Assembly (NCBI RefSeq): GCF_002646595.1
Contig: NZ_PDUD01000066.1
Location: forward strand, 1 to 37,709
From: Flavilitoribacter nigricans DSM 23189 = NBRC 102662
Lineage (GTDB): Bacteria; Bacteroidota; Bacteroidia; Chitinophagales; Saprospiraceae
Reading direction: 5' to 3'
DNA: 37,709 nt
In this document: positions 8,741-17,517 of the stretch, one piece after another
How the letters are laid out: every line of letters begins with the position of its first letter
Position numbering within the stretch: position 1 is the first letter of the stretch
Made by a program: the position numbers and the translations under genes
The notes under the pieces: model-generated
Told to the model about the DNA's origin: nothing
The model's database searches: none
The model's input: the letters and a program-made list of their open reading frames with translations, nothing else

Positions 8741-11269
8741 TCACTGTTTAATCCATTTTACGATACCGGTTCTCCCTTCGGATCGGACCCGTATCACGTA
8801 AAATCCAGCGGACAGATCTGACACGTCAATTGGCCGGCCGGCCGGTTCGTTCCGACGGCCGCGCAACAGCACCCGACCGGTACCACCTTCCATGATCTCG
8901 TAGGTAAGGCTGCCGCCGAACTGAGCCGCATCTACTTTTAAGAATAATGCTTCCCCGCCGGCCAGCGGATTCGGAAAGACACTCACCCCGATCGAATCGT
9001 AAGTTCGCGGATCCCGGGTATTGGTGGGCGGCAGTCCCTGCACCCGCACGAGGGACATGATACGGCCGTCGACATTGAACTGACCTCCCAGGTAGAAATT
9101 ACGGTTCTCGCCCACCGCCATGATGTCGATGTCAACCACTCCCAAACCGGGAGCAAAATCATCCAGGTACCGGCCGTATTCGTCAATAATGATCTGAAAA
9201 GGTTCTTCTATATCGGAATAGATCTTGTTGCAACTGCCAACGACCAATACCCGGCCAGGTGCTATCTCCCCGACAAAGGTGTTATCCACGGTGTAAAAGA
9301 TCGGGCACACGGAGCTGCCGTAGTTAAACCTGAAATCCTGCTTACCGTTTTGATCTATCTTATACAAGTAGGTGGCATTGGCACTATAGGGCACTGAAGC
9401 CGGCGGGCTCCCTTCGATCAGCATTGAACCGTCATGGAGTAAAATCGCCTGGTGGTTGGAGAATTTCTCCCGCACTTCGAATTTGAAACTGTTATCCAGG
9501 GTGCCGTTCTTTTCGGCCCGGACCAGGCTGGTGGGCCCAAACCCGTCGTAGATCATTTTATTCCCAAATAACAGCAGCCGGTCATCCGGTTGGAGGATGA
9601 TCTCCCGGTATACTCCCCGGTCGGTAAGCAAATCCAAATGCTGATCGGCAAAATCGATCAGTAGGTTTCCGGCTGTATCGTATTTGACCAGTTGCCGCCC
9701 GTCTTCGGGCACTATCTGGTCAAACTGGCCACTTTCTCCGGCGTAAATATGGTCCTCGCTATCCACCTCCAAAAATGAGATGGTGCCCGTGCCATTAAAA
9801 CCGTAGGGATAGGGGGAGAAATTTTTCAGAATATTCCCATCCTGATCGGTTATGTTTACCCCACTTAGGTACTTGTCGTTCTCTTCCGTAAAAGTATATT
9901 GGCTCCCGAATACATAATTGCCATTCGACAAGGTATCGATCTCATAGATCGGAGTGTAATATTTGGAGAGTTCCAGGTTGAAAGTGGTATCCAGCGATCC
10001 ATCCGGCAAAAGCCGCACAACGTTAACTGCCCGGCGGCCGTTTACGACCTGGAAAAAGCCTCCCACTAATAACTTACCGTCGTTCAGTAACTGCACATCA
10101 TAAATTATGCCCGGCCTATTTATCGCAGCATTGAAGCCGAGGTCAATTTGCAGGTCCTTACCATTTTCAATCGGTTCGGTGCGAAATAAACCCGAGGCGA
10201 AAACCTCATCGAAGTTGATGAAATTTCCAGCTACCAGCAAGGCGCCATCCGGCCTTATTGCAAGATCCCAGACAGCTCTCCAGCTAGAAGCTCCGATGGA
10301 GTAGGAAAAGGCCGTGTCCGGATTGATCTGGTATAGATCTTTAGTATAAAACAGGAACATGCTGTCCCCTGCTGCGGTAAGTCCCTGTGGCCCTTCATTT
10401 AATTTAACGGATCTTAGGAGCTCCCCGCTACCGGTAAGCATACTCACCGTACTATTTAGCTGCACTACACCGATCAGACCCGCTGGGGTCTTTTCAACTG
10501 CGCTTATGCGCGCTCCGGTCCTCATACTTTCGGGCGGGTGAAAATCCATATCCACTGCCCCCTGCACATCCAGGCGAAACAGGTTAGCGGTCTGTTCTCC
10601 TAACTCCAGCATTTGTCCGTACAACACAAAGCTGCTATCCGCATAGGCGGAAATCCCATACATGGTTCGATCACCGAAGGATTCCCATTCATCCTGTATT
10701 TCCGGAAAATCTGAGAATAAACTACCGTCCGGATTCAGTACATTTACCCGATCGGCCCGTAAGTCGTCCTGGCCGGGTACTTGAATGGTCGTAAGCAATA
10801 AAATTTTTTGATCCGGCAGGATATCGATATCCTGCACTTCCCATGTCCGGTCTCCGGAGAAATTAAAGGTCGTATCCAGACTACCATCCGGAAGTAATCG
10901 AAGCAGATTGCCGATGAACTCGCGATCCGGATCGTGAAAACTCCCTCCGATCAGGATCTTATCATCCGGCTGTACGATCTTGGCCCGAAAGGCCGATGAT
11001 AAGGCAATCTTAGGGTCCAGAGTAAAGGATGGATCCTCCTGGCCATCTGGCAGTAAACGAGAAAGTCTCCGGTTGGCAGGACGATTTCCGATGTAGTCAA
11101 AACTACCGCTCAGCAGGATCTTGTTATCACCTTGCAACAGGACCTCATTGACAACACCCGCAACCCGGGAAAATTCCGGTCGAAAATCAGGATCCAGCTC
11201 CTGGGCGTGGAGTAAGGACGAAAATGTCAAAGAGCAAAAGAAGATCAGGAAAAAAGAGCGTTTTTTCAT
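8741..11269 (-). CDS. Delta-60 repeat protein with T9SS C-terminal sorting domain
   Basis: This secreted protein of 842 residues has a signal peptide (MKKRSFFLIFFCSL...HAQ) and then about a dozen delta-60-type beta-propeller repeats with the recurring pattern of a GG(S/N)F turn, a long gap and LLPDGSLDTTFN. The last 80 or so residues are a type IX secretion sorting domain (VSVFPNPL... to ...GIVKWIKQ). It would be exported by the Sec and Por/T9SS systems and attached to the surface or released. The ligand or substrate is unknown. I chose the ATG at 11269 because the upstream ATGs add an N-terminus that would bury the signal peptide. It is followed, in the same direction, by the crt operon 223 nt away, probably as a separate unit. 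Confidence 0.85.
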   Translation of the reverse strand: MKKRSFFLIFFCSLTFSSLLHAQELDPDFRPEFSRVAGVVNEVLLQGDNKILLSGSFDYIGNRPANRRLSRLLPDGQEDPSFTLDPKIALSSAFRAKIVQPDDKILIGGSFHDPDREFIGNLLRLLPDGSLDTTFNFSGDRTWEVQDIDILPDQKILLLTTIQVPGQDDLRADRVNVLNPDGSLFSDFPEIQDEWESFGDRTMYGISAYADSSFVLYGQMLELGEQTANLFRLDVQGAVDMDFHPPESMRTGARISAVEKTPAGLIGVVQLNSTVSMLTGSGELLRSVKLNEGPQGLTAAGDSMFLFYTKDLYQINPDTAFSYSIGASSWRAVWDLAIRPDGALLVAGNFINFDEVFASGLFRTEPIENGKDLQIDLGFNAAINRPGIIYDVQLLNDGKLLVGGFFQVVNGRRAVNVVRLLPDGSLDTTFNLELSKYYTPIYEIDTLSNGNYVFGSQYTFTEENDKYLSGVNITDQDGNILKNFSPYPYGFNGTGTISFLEVDSEDHIYAGESGQFDQIVPEDGRQLVKYDTAGNLLIDFADQHLDLLTDRGVYREIILQPDDRLLLFGNKMIYDGFGPTSLVRAEKNGTLDNSFKFEVREKFSNHQAILLHDGSMLIEGSPPASVPYSANATYLYKIDQNGKQDFRFNYGSSVCPIFYTVDNTFVGEIAPGRVLVVGSCNKIYSDIEEPFQIIIDEYGRYLDDFAPGLGVVDIDIMAVGENRNFYLGGQFNVDGRIMSLVRVQGLPPTNTRDPRTYDSIGVSVFPNPLAGGEALFLKVDAAQFGGSLTYEIMEGGTGRVLLRGRRNEPAGRPIDVSDLSAGFYVIRVRSEGRTGIVKWIKQ

Positions 11270-11376
11270 ACTGTTCCAATTAGAGGTATTCGCGTAGTGA
11301 TATATCTTATTCATTAACAAGAAGCAAAGATCACCTTATCGGTTTCACTTCATCCCTATTATCTGTAAATTGCCTG

Positions 11377-12063
11377 ATGTCAACTTCTCAAGCTTATTAT
11401 AAGGATATTCATAATGCTTTCCAGGCGGCGGGCCGTCCCGAGATCGCCGAAGGCCAGGCTCGTTACCTGCGCGATCAGTTCGAGTTTTTCGGACTGAAAA
11501 TGCCGGCCTGGACCGCCATTGCCAAAGACTATTTCAAAACCAAGGGTTTCCCGCCCCCGGAAGATCTGATCCCGGTTGTCCGGCTTTGCCTGGAAGATGA
11601 TCACCGCGAGCTGCATTACTTCGGGATCGAGCTGACCCAGCGGCAGCTAAAAAAACAATCCGCCGAATTCATCAACTTCCTCGAAGAGCTGATCATTACC
11701 CGTTCCTGGTGGGATACCGTCGACTGGATCGCCAAGCTTGCCGGTATACATTTTAAACGTTTCCCGGAGCTCCTTCGGCCCGTTACCCGCCGCTGGATGG
11801 ATTCGGAAAATATCTGGTTACAGCGGTCCGCTATCATCTGCCAGCGCTTCTACAAACGGGAAACCGACGCCGAATTGCTTTTTTCCTACATCCTGGAAGT
11901 TGCGGATTCGAAAGAATTTTTCCTCCAGAAAGGAGCCGGATGGGCTTTGCGGGAATATTCCAAGGTTGCGCCAAATGAAGTTACTCAATTTATAGCAAGC
12001 CACCAACTTCCGCCACTGACCGTGCGGGAAGGCATGAAATGGATCCGTAAGCAGGAAAAGTGA
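11377..12063 (+). CDS. AlkD-like DNA alkylation repair protein (HEAT repeats)
   Basis: This 228-residue all-helical protein belongs to the DNA alkylation repair family. AlkD of Bacillus cereus excises N3- and N7-alkylpurines without flipping the base, using Trp109, Asp113, Arg148 and Trp187. Matching residues are visible here: W112 and D116 in SWWDTVDW, R150 in WLQRSAI and W189 in KGAGWALRE. The length is normal. It is transcribed alone and converges on the APH-like gene. It is divergent from the delta-60 gene, with a 107-nt gap holding no clear promoter box. Confidence 0.9.
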   Translation: MSTSQAYYKDIHNAFQAAGRPEIAEGQARYLRDQFEFFGLKMPAWTAIAKDYFKTKGFPPPEDLIPVVRLCLEDDHRELHYFGIELTQRQLKKQSAEFINFLEELIITRSWWDTVDWIAKLAGIHFKRFPELLRPVTRRWMDSENIWLQRSAIICQRFYKRETDAELLFSYILEVADSKEFFLQKGAGWALREYSKVAPNEVTQFIASHQLPPLTVREGMKWIRKQEK

Positions 12064-12094
12064 CTGTTCCAGAACATGAAGGGATAAGCACGGC

Positions 12095-12115
12095 ACCGGG
12101 GAAGATCGTCCCGGT
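12095..12115. terminator. Hairpin between convergent alkD-like and APH-like genes
   Basis: ACCGGG (12095-12100) and CCCGGT (12110-12115) form a perfect 6-bp GC-rich stem with a 9-nt loop in the 63-nt convergent gap. No T-run follows on either strand, so it would be at most a weak intrinsic terminator. Confidence 0.35.
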
Positions 12116-12126
12116 CCGAAAGATAC

Positions 12127-12999
12127 CTATTCGGTGGCAATATTCTGCAGGATGGAAGCTCCGATATCCGCATGTCGTTTATCGCCTCCGGCTCCGGATT
12201 CCAGAAAAATAGTTCCGAAAAAAATAGCCCAGCCAATGGCCCGGTTCTTTAAACTTTGGTCGGCACCGTAGGCCGTTAATGCCTTCTCCCGGGTAGGTTT
12301 ATCCCGGAAAAGCATCCAGAATACAGCCAGATCAGTTGCGACATCGCCACCGGTCAGGTCCCCCCAATCGATAATAGCTCCAACGAGGCCATTGTGTACA
12401 ATGATATTGCGCGGGTGCAGATCACCGTGCAGCAGCTGAGCCCCGGCCGGGAATGGCTCCTCCAATGCGTTTTGCCAGAGTTGCCTGATCTGATCCGTGA
12501 TCAGGTCTTTTCTATTGGCCAGTAGATCCAGTCGCCGAAAAACATCGGCGGCACGTATTTCCAGGGGGACTCCCCGGTAGTCATTGGTCGGAATATCGGC
12601 CGGAGCCGGACGGTGGAGTGCCCGCAAAAAGGTCGCCAGTGGCAGGGCCGCAGCATTCTGCACGGTCGCTTCGTCCGCTGCCCGCCCTGCGAACCAGGGC
12701 ACGATCGTCCAGGGCCAGGGATAATAATCGGTAGGCTGCCCGATGCCAAGCGGCGCGGGGATACGGATGGGCAGTTGCGTTTCCAGTTGCGGCAGCCAGC
12801 GGATCTCGTTGTGCAGCAATTCGACGGCTAGCTGCCTCCGGGGGATCCGGGCAATAAAACGGTCACCAATTTTATAACTTTCATTGTCCCAGCCGGTATC
12901 CAGAAAGCGAACTTTCAAATGTGCAAACTCGGGAAACTGTTCCGCTACAAGTTGTTTTACCAATTGCTCACTGATCGCTATTTCCGCCGGTGGGATCAT
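12127..12999 (-). CDS. Aminoglycoside phosphotransferase (APH) family kinase
   Basis: This 290-residue protein has the APH/choline-kinase fold. The catalytic loop HGDLHPRN is at 191-198 and the Mg-binding DWGDLTGGD at 211-219, matching Brenner motif and DFG equivalents. The N-lobe contains the DNESYKIG nucleotide-loop region. The substrate cannot be read from the sequence: the family includes macrolide and aminoglycoside kinases but also many kinases of small metabolites, and nothing nearby suggests antibiotic resistance. Its ATG overlaps the TGA of a D-aminoacylase-family gene only if that gene is upstream, which it is: the two share 4 bp (12996-12999) and are translationally coupled, hinting at an amino-acid or acyl-amino-acid related role. 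Confidence 0.85.
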   Translation of the reverse strand: MIPPAEIAISEQLVKQLVAEQFPEFAHLKVRFLDTGWDNESYKIGDRFIARIPRRQLAVELLHNEIRWLPQLETQLPIRIPAPLGIGQPTDYYPWPWTIVPWFAGRAADEATVQNAAALPLATFLRALHRPAPADIPTNDYRGVPLEIRAADVFRRLDLLANRKDLITDQIRQLWQNALEEPFPAGAQLLHGDLHPRNIIVHNGLVGAIIDWGDLTGGDVATDLAVFWMLFRDKPTREKALTAYGADQSLKNRAIGWAIFFGTIFLESGAGGDKRHADIGASILQNIATE

Positions 13000-14573
13000 T
13001 TTTTACTGTGCTTCTTTCGCAGCACCTCTCCGGGTAACTTATGCTGAAAGACTCCATTATCCACGGCGAGTTTTCCGTTGATGATCACGTACTCGATGCC
13101 GGTCGGATACTGGTGGGGGTCTTCAAAAGTGGCCTCATCCTTAACGGTGGCAGGATCAAAAATCGTAATATCGGCATAGTTACCTTCCCGGATCATTCCA
13201 CGCTCGGGTAAACCTATCCTTTGGGCGGGCAGGCTCGTCATTTTTCGTACGGCTTCTTCCAACGGCAGTACACCCTCTTCGCGCGAATAATATCCCAACA
13301 CCCGGGGAAAAGTACCGTACGCCCGGGGATGCGGATGCCCTTTTCCGGGCGTACTCAACCGCCCGTCCGACGCTACCATGCTGAAGGGGTGCTGCATAAT
13401 GCGCCGCACATCCTGTTCGTCCATGGCGTGAAAGATGCAGTTCGCGCCCCGGTGTAATTGCGCCTCGATCACCAGTTCGGCTCCCGTTTCGATATTCGGT
13501 TCCCGGCCTTCCGCCACTGCCCAGTCGTAGAGGGTTTTGCCTTCCAGTTCCGGTTTCCAGTTGAAGCGGGAGAATTGCACGCGGCGCAGATCTCCACCTC
13601 CCCGGTCGTTGACCAGGTTGTCCATAATGCCGGCCTTGATACTATCGCGCAGCACGGGATCTTCGCAACGTTTGGTAAACTCCGTGATCTGGTGCCCCTC
13701 CAGTGCCCAGGCGGGAATGAGCACGCTGATGCCCGTATGGCTGGCCGTATAGGGATATTGGTCCATCATGATGTCCAGTCCCGAGGAGCGGGCGGCATCC
13801 ACCATTGCCAGGGTTTCCCGGCTTTTTCCCCACATGGGTTGCCCCATAGCTTTGTGGTGGGTAAGCACTACGGGGATCTCGGCTTTTTCCGAAATAGTAA
13901 TCGCTTCACTCACCGCCTCGATGAGCCCCAGGCCTTCCTCCCGGAGATGTGAAGTATAGATCCCTCCTTCCCGGGCTGCTATCCGGGACAGCGCAATGAT
14001 CTCATCCAGCTTGGCGTAGGTCCCCGGCAGGTATTTGAGTCCGGTTGAAATACCGAAAGCGCCCTCCTGCATGGATTTGGCCACGAGGGCTTCCATAGCC
14101 TTGAGTTCCCCTTCGGTCGGCGCTTTATTGACCAGCCCCATGATCTGATTACGCACGGAATTGTGCCCGACCAGATAAGCTACATTCATGCCCACTCCCT
14201 GTTCCTCCAGATCGTCGAGGTATTTACCCAACGGTAGGGGGCCGCCGCCGTCCGGACCGCCCAGGGCCGTGGTTACGCCCTGCCGGACGTGGCTCTCTGC
14301 TTCCGGCATCGTGGTCAGCGGTTCAATATGCGCATGAATATCGACAAAACCGGGACTGACGATCTTGCCTTCGGCATCGATCACCCGTTTGGCGCGCATT
14401 TTGATCTCGGGGCCAACCCGCAGGATACGATCTTTGCGAACGGCCACATCCAATTCCTGAGCCGGACTGCCGCTACCGTCCATAACGCTGCCGTTTACGA
14501 TCAACAGATCCGCGGAAACCCCACAGGAGGCGAGAAAACAAATTCCAAGGAGAAATGTAAGTAGTCTTATCAT
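12996..14573 (-). CDS. D-aminoacylase family amidohydrolase, lipoprotein
   Basis: This 525-residue member of the amidohydrolase superfamily is in the N-acyl-D-amino-acid deacylase group. Features include the metal-binding HAH at 80-82 in GFVDIHAHIEP, the TSHLREEG and VLTHHKAMG histidine blocks, the late Asp in MVASDGRLST, and the family C-terminus ADITIFDPATVKDEATF. The start at 14573 (ATG) leaves a lipoprotein signal with lipobox LASC (Cys17). The longer frame to 14654 would run into the divergent gene's start region. It is probably anchored in the periplasm and would hydrolyse N-acyl amino acids or small peptide-like amides. The substrate is not determined. It overlaps the APH-like kinase by 4 bp and is divergent from a paralogue at 14658. 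Confidence 0.88.
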   Translation of the reverse strand: MIRLLTFLLGICFLASCGVSADLLIVNGSVMDGSGSPAQELDVAVRKDRILRVGPEIKMRAKRVIDAEGKIVSPGFVDIHAHIEPLTTMPEAESHVRQGVTTALGGPDGGGPLPLGKYLDDLEEQGVGMNVAYLVGHNSVRNQIMGLVNKAPTEGELKAMEALVAKSMQEGAFGISTGLKYLPGTYAKLDEIIALSRIAAREGGIYTSHLREEGLGLIEAVSEAITISEKAEIPVVLTHHKAMGQPMWGKSRETLAMVDAARSSGLDIMMDQYPYTASHTGISVLIPAWALEGHQITEFTKRCEDPVLRDSIKAGIMDNLVNDRGGGDLRRVQFSRFNWKPELEGKTLYDWAVAEGREPNIETGAELVIEAQLHRGANCIFHAMDEQDVRRIMQHPFSMVASDGRLSTPGKGHPHPRAYGTFPRVLGYYSREEGVLPLEEAVRKMTSLPAQRIGLPERGMIREGNYADITIFDPATVKDEATFEDPHQYPTGIEYVIINGKLAVDNGVFQHKLPGEVLRKKHSKK

Positions 14574-14657
14574 AAGAACAATGAGTAGATGAGCTATTCC
14601 AAACTGAAGAATTGCTAAATTTAGGAGAAATTCATACACCATCAAAACCCTCACTAC

Positions 14658-16331
14658 GTGAAAAGTTACCTACCTCTTTTTTCGCTCTTATTTATTTTGG
14701 CCTGTCAGTCGACACCTACCACTTACGATCTGCTGATCACCAATGCCCTGATCTACGACGGTACCGGATCCGCACCCGTGGAAGGATCGATCGCCATCAA
14801 CGGCGATACCATTGTGGCGGTCGGCCCGCTGGAAGCAGCCAGTGGTACTCAGGAAGTGGATGCCGGCGGAATGGCCGTCAGCCCCGGTTTTATCAACATG
14901 CTGAGTTGGGCTACGGAAAGTCTGATCGAAGACGGACGCGGTATGAGCGATATTAAACAGGGGGTTACCCTGGAAGTGATGGGCGAAGGCTGGTCCATGG
15001 GACCACTGAACGATCAGATGAAAACGGATGAAAAGGCCAGTCAGGGAGATATCAAATTCGACATCAACTGGACCACCCTCGGGGAATACCTGGAATTTTT
15101 GGAAAATAAAGGCGTTTCCCCCAATATTGCTTCCTTCGTGGGCGCAACCACGCTGCGCATTCACGAGATCGGCTCCGTCGACCGCGAACCTACTCCGGAG
15201 GAACTGGACAACATGCGCACCCTCACCCGCACGGCCATGGAGGAAGGAGCCCTGGGCATTGGCTCCTCCCTCATCTACGCTCCGGCTTTTTACGCCAAGA
15301 CCGATGAGATCATAGCATTGTGTAAGGTTGCCGCGGAATATGGCGGCACCTACATCACCCACATGCGCAGTGAGGGAAACAAGATACTCCAGGCCGTAGA
15401 TGAAGTGATCGAAATAGCGGATCAGGCTGGTATCCGGGCGGAGATCTACCACCTGAAAGCCGGCGGCCAGCAGAACTGGCCCAAAATGGATCGGGTGATC
15501 GCCAAACTGGATAGCGCCCAAAAAGCCGGTATCGATATTGCCGCCGACATGTATAACTACGTTGCCGGTGCAACGGGCCTCGATGCCTCTATGCCGCCCT
15601 GGGTACAGGAAGGCGGCTACAAGGAGTGGGCCGAACGACTCCAGGACCCCGAGATCCGGAGCCGGGTGAAAGCCGAAATGAAAACCGACGCTATGGACTG
15701 GGAAAACCTCTACGCAGCGGCAGGGTCTGCGGATGGATTATTGCTCGTAGGGTTCAAAGCGGATAGTCTGAAAAAATATACGGGGAAAACACTGGCCGAA
15801 GTGGCCGAAATACGGGGGACGGATCCCGAAGATACCGCTATGGACCTGGTTATCCAAGATGGCAGTCGCGTGGGAACGGTCTATTTTCTGATGTCCGAAG
15901 AAAATATCAAGAAGCAGATCCAGTTACCCTATATTACTTTCGGTTCTGATGCCGGTGCGCCGGCGGCGGAAGGAGTATTCCTGAAATCGAGTACTCACCC
16001 GAGAACCTACGGGAATTTTGCCCGCCTCCTGGGCAAATACGTGCGGGATGAACAGGTTATTCCCCTGGAAGAGGCCATTCACAAACTGACCCTGCTGGCG
16101 GCCAATAAATTGAACATCCAGAACAGAGGGAAACTCGCTCCGGGCTATTACGCCGATATCGTTATTTTCGACCCGGCTACTATTCAGGATCACGCCACCT
16201 TCGAAGAACCGCACCAGTATGCCACCGGCGTACAGCACGTTTTTGTCAACGGTGAACAGGTACTGAAAGATGGAGAACACACGGGAGCTACCCCCGGAAA
16301 AGTCGTCCGTGGCCCCGGATATCAGGAGTAA
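14658..16331 (+). CDS. D-aminoacylase family lipoprotein lacking the HxH motif
   Basis: This 557-residue paralogue of the divergent neighbour has a signal peptide with lipobox LACQ (Cys16). The family blocks are present: YITHMRSEG, AEIYHLKAGG, the late Asp in FGSDAGAP and the C-terminus DIVIFDPATIQDHATF. The canonical HxH after the first strand is replaced: residues 77-84 read GFINMLSW where the neighbour has GFVDIHAH. A Glu (VMGEGWS, about 108-112) sits where D-aminoacylases have their metal-binding Cys. It may use a single metal bound by the later histidines, or act on a different substrate. It is probably periplasmic and anchored to the membrane. It ends at a strong hairpin. Confidence 0.85.
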   Translation: MKSYLPLFSLLFILACQSTPTTYDLLITNALIYDGTGSAPVEGSIAINGDTIVAVGPLEAASGTQEVDAGGMAVSPGFINMLSWATESLIEDGRGMSDIKQGVTLEVMGEGWSMGPLNDQMKTDEKASQGDIKFDINWTTLGEYLEFLENKGVSPNIASFVGATTLRIHEIGSVDREPTPEELDNMRTLTRTAMEEGALGIGSSLIYAPAFYAKTDEIIALCKVAAEYGGTYITHMRSEGNKILQAVDEVIEIADQAGIRAEIYHLKAGGQQNWPKMDRVIAKLDSAQKAGIDIAADMYNYVAGATGLDASMPPWVQEGGYKEWAERLQDPEIRSRVKAEMKTDAMDWENLYAAAGSADGLLLVGFKADSLKKYTGKTLAEVAEIRGTDPEDTAMDLVIQDGSRVGTVYFLMSEENIKKQIQLPYITFGSDAGAPAAEGVFLKSSTHPRTYGNFARLLGKYVRDEQVIPLEEAIHKLTLLAANKLNIQNRGKLAPGYYADIVIFDPATIQDHATFEEPHQYATGVQHVFVNGEQVLKDGEHTGATPGKVVRGPGYQE

Positions 16332-16380
16332 AATTCAAGCGGGGAGTCTGGTGATCAAAACCAAACTCCCCGCTTGAATT
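16332..16380. terminator. Strong bidirectional hairpin between convergent genes
   Basis: A perfect 16-bp inverted repeat (AATTCAAGCGGGGAGT, 16332-16347, and its complement, 16365-16380) surrounds a 17-nt loop. It starts right after the D-aminoacylase stop and ends 23 nt from the stop of the convergent secreted protein gene. T-runs are weak, but position and strength fit a shared terminator. Confidence 0.75.
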
Positions 16381-16403
16381 ATCCCTGTAGGACAATCTGA
16401 GTA

Positions 16404-17054
16404 TTATTCCTTTTTATTTTTGAAATCTCCGCGCTTCCAGGAATCGAAAAACTTCTTCCAAGCGACGGGATTAAAGATATTCATTGGTGGCTGCTGACCG
16501 ATGTGGTAGTAATCACGGGCCTGCTGGCGCATATAGTAATTGGCGTTCTCCCGGCCGTCTTTTGCCACTTCGTTCCGCATGCGGGCCAGGGTTTCGTTGG
16601 CCAGGTTGCGGGCCGCTCTTTCCTGAAGTTCCGGCGTCACGTCCATCGCCAGAAATTCCAGCTTGAAATGTTCCCGGCTGGGCCAGGGAAAGACAACTGT
16701 CTCCGGCAGGTTAATGGCATCCTGGGTCATCAATTGTACCAGAGAATAACGGTTGTCATCCAGATCGGTCGGGATCTCAAATTCCACGTTCTTATATCCG
16801 ACTGCGGAAAAAACGATCGTATCGCCCTTTTCTACTACAATAGAGAAGAAGCCCTGAAAATCGGAATAGGTACCGCGGCCTTTATTCTTCACCAGGATAT
16901 TGGTGTAGGGTACCGGAAATAATTCCTGCGTACTACCATCCAGGACCATACCGGAAAATTGCACCAACTCTTCATCATTCTCATCCTGAGCCAGTACGGT
17001 ATTCGTAAACAGTCCCAGAATTAAAATGAGTAATATGTATCCGCTCTTCTTCAT
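16404..17054 (-). CDS. Secreted protein with carboxypeptidase-regulatory-like domain
   Basis: This 216-residue protein has an N-terminal signal peptide (MKKSGYILLILILGLF...VLAQ) and then a carboxypeptidase D regulatory-like beta sandwich (about 32-105). The block includes GMVLDGST, VPYTNILVKNKGRGTYSDFQGFF and GDTIVFSAVGYKN, as in the first domain of TonB-dependent receptors, but here without a receptor barrel. The charged C-terminal half, with an NLANETLARMR helix, is not a domain I recognise. Such small proteins are common in Bacteroidota and usually unassigned. I chose the ATG at 17054 because it begins the signal peptide; the longer frame to 17192 adds 46 unlikely residues. Confidence 0.8.
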   Translation of the reverse strand: MKKSGYILLILILGLFTNTVLAQDENDEELVQFSGMVLDGSTQELFPVPYTNILVKNKGRGTYSDFQGFFSIVVEKGDTIVFSAVGYKNVEFEIPTDLDDNRYSLVQLMTQDAINLPETVVFPWPSREHFKLEFLAMDVTPELQERAARNLANETLARMRNEVAKDGRENANYYMRQQARDYYHIGQQPPMNIFNPVAWKKFFDSWKRGDFKNKKE

Positions 17055-17517
17055 AACAATTTGCGATAGATTTATTTGATTCAGGTTGACGTACACCCGG
17101 TAGAGCGGAAAGGTAGCCGGAAGAAGCGAAACCATATAGCTTTTATATGCTTCAACCTGTTCGCCCTGCGCTCTACAATCCAAGTCACGCAACTTGAATT
17201 GTCAGCAGTCGTAACCAAGCTTTTCAGATACTGCTAATTATAGGACGCAGAAACCCGCGCTTAGGTTTGTTGCGGTCATATAAAAGTAGACTTTTTTAGC
17301 TTTTGTTAACGAATTTGGGTGGAATTTACCGGATTTTAGTCCGCTATGAATCAGAAGTTTGCGGTCCGGATATACTTTGGATCGCCGGTCCGGTCAGGTT
17401 TAGAATGGCCGGCCGACCGTCTATTTCACATTCATTATCAATCCTTTACCCGTCCGCTGCTACTACGAAAGCTACTGCAGACCGGAACAGATGCCCGCTC
17501 CGGTCTGCCCGATTCGG
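17055..17517. other. Gene-free region between the secreted protein gene and lon
   Basis: These 463 bp hold a likely lon terminator (17477-17508) and GC-rich patches around 17380-17420 (a GGCCGGCC palindrome and repeated CCGGTCCGG-like motifs). I see no convincing promoter for the leftward gene, no RNA gene and no credible ORF. An open frame at 17303-17521 is composition-driven. Confidence 0.55.
17477..17508 (-). terminator. Hairpin downstream of lon
   Basis: GCAGACCGGA (17477-17486) and TCCGGTCTGC (17499-17508) form a perfect 10-bp stem with a 12-nt loop, 9 nt past the lon stop codon. No U-tract follows. The stem is strong enough to end or protect the transcript. Confidence 0.6.

Noticed and set aside
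12127-12999. Antibiotic resistance gene
   Set aside because: The APH fold alone does not show this; the coupled amidohydrolase and lack of mobile context argue for a metabolic kinase.
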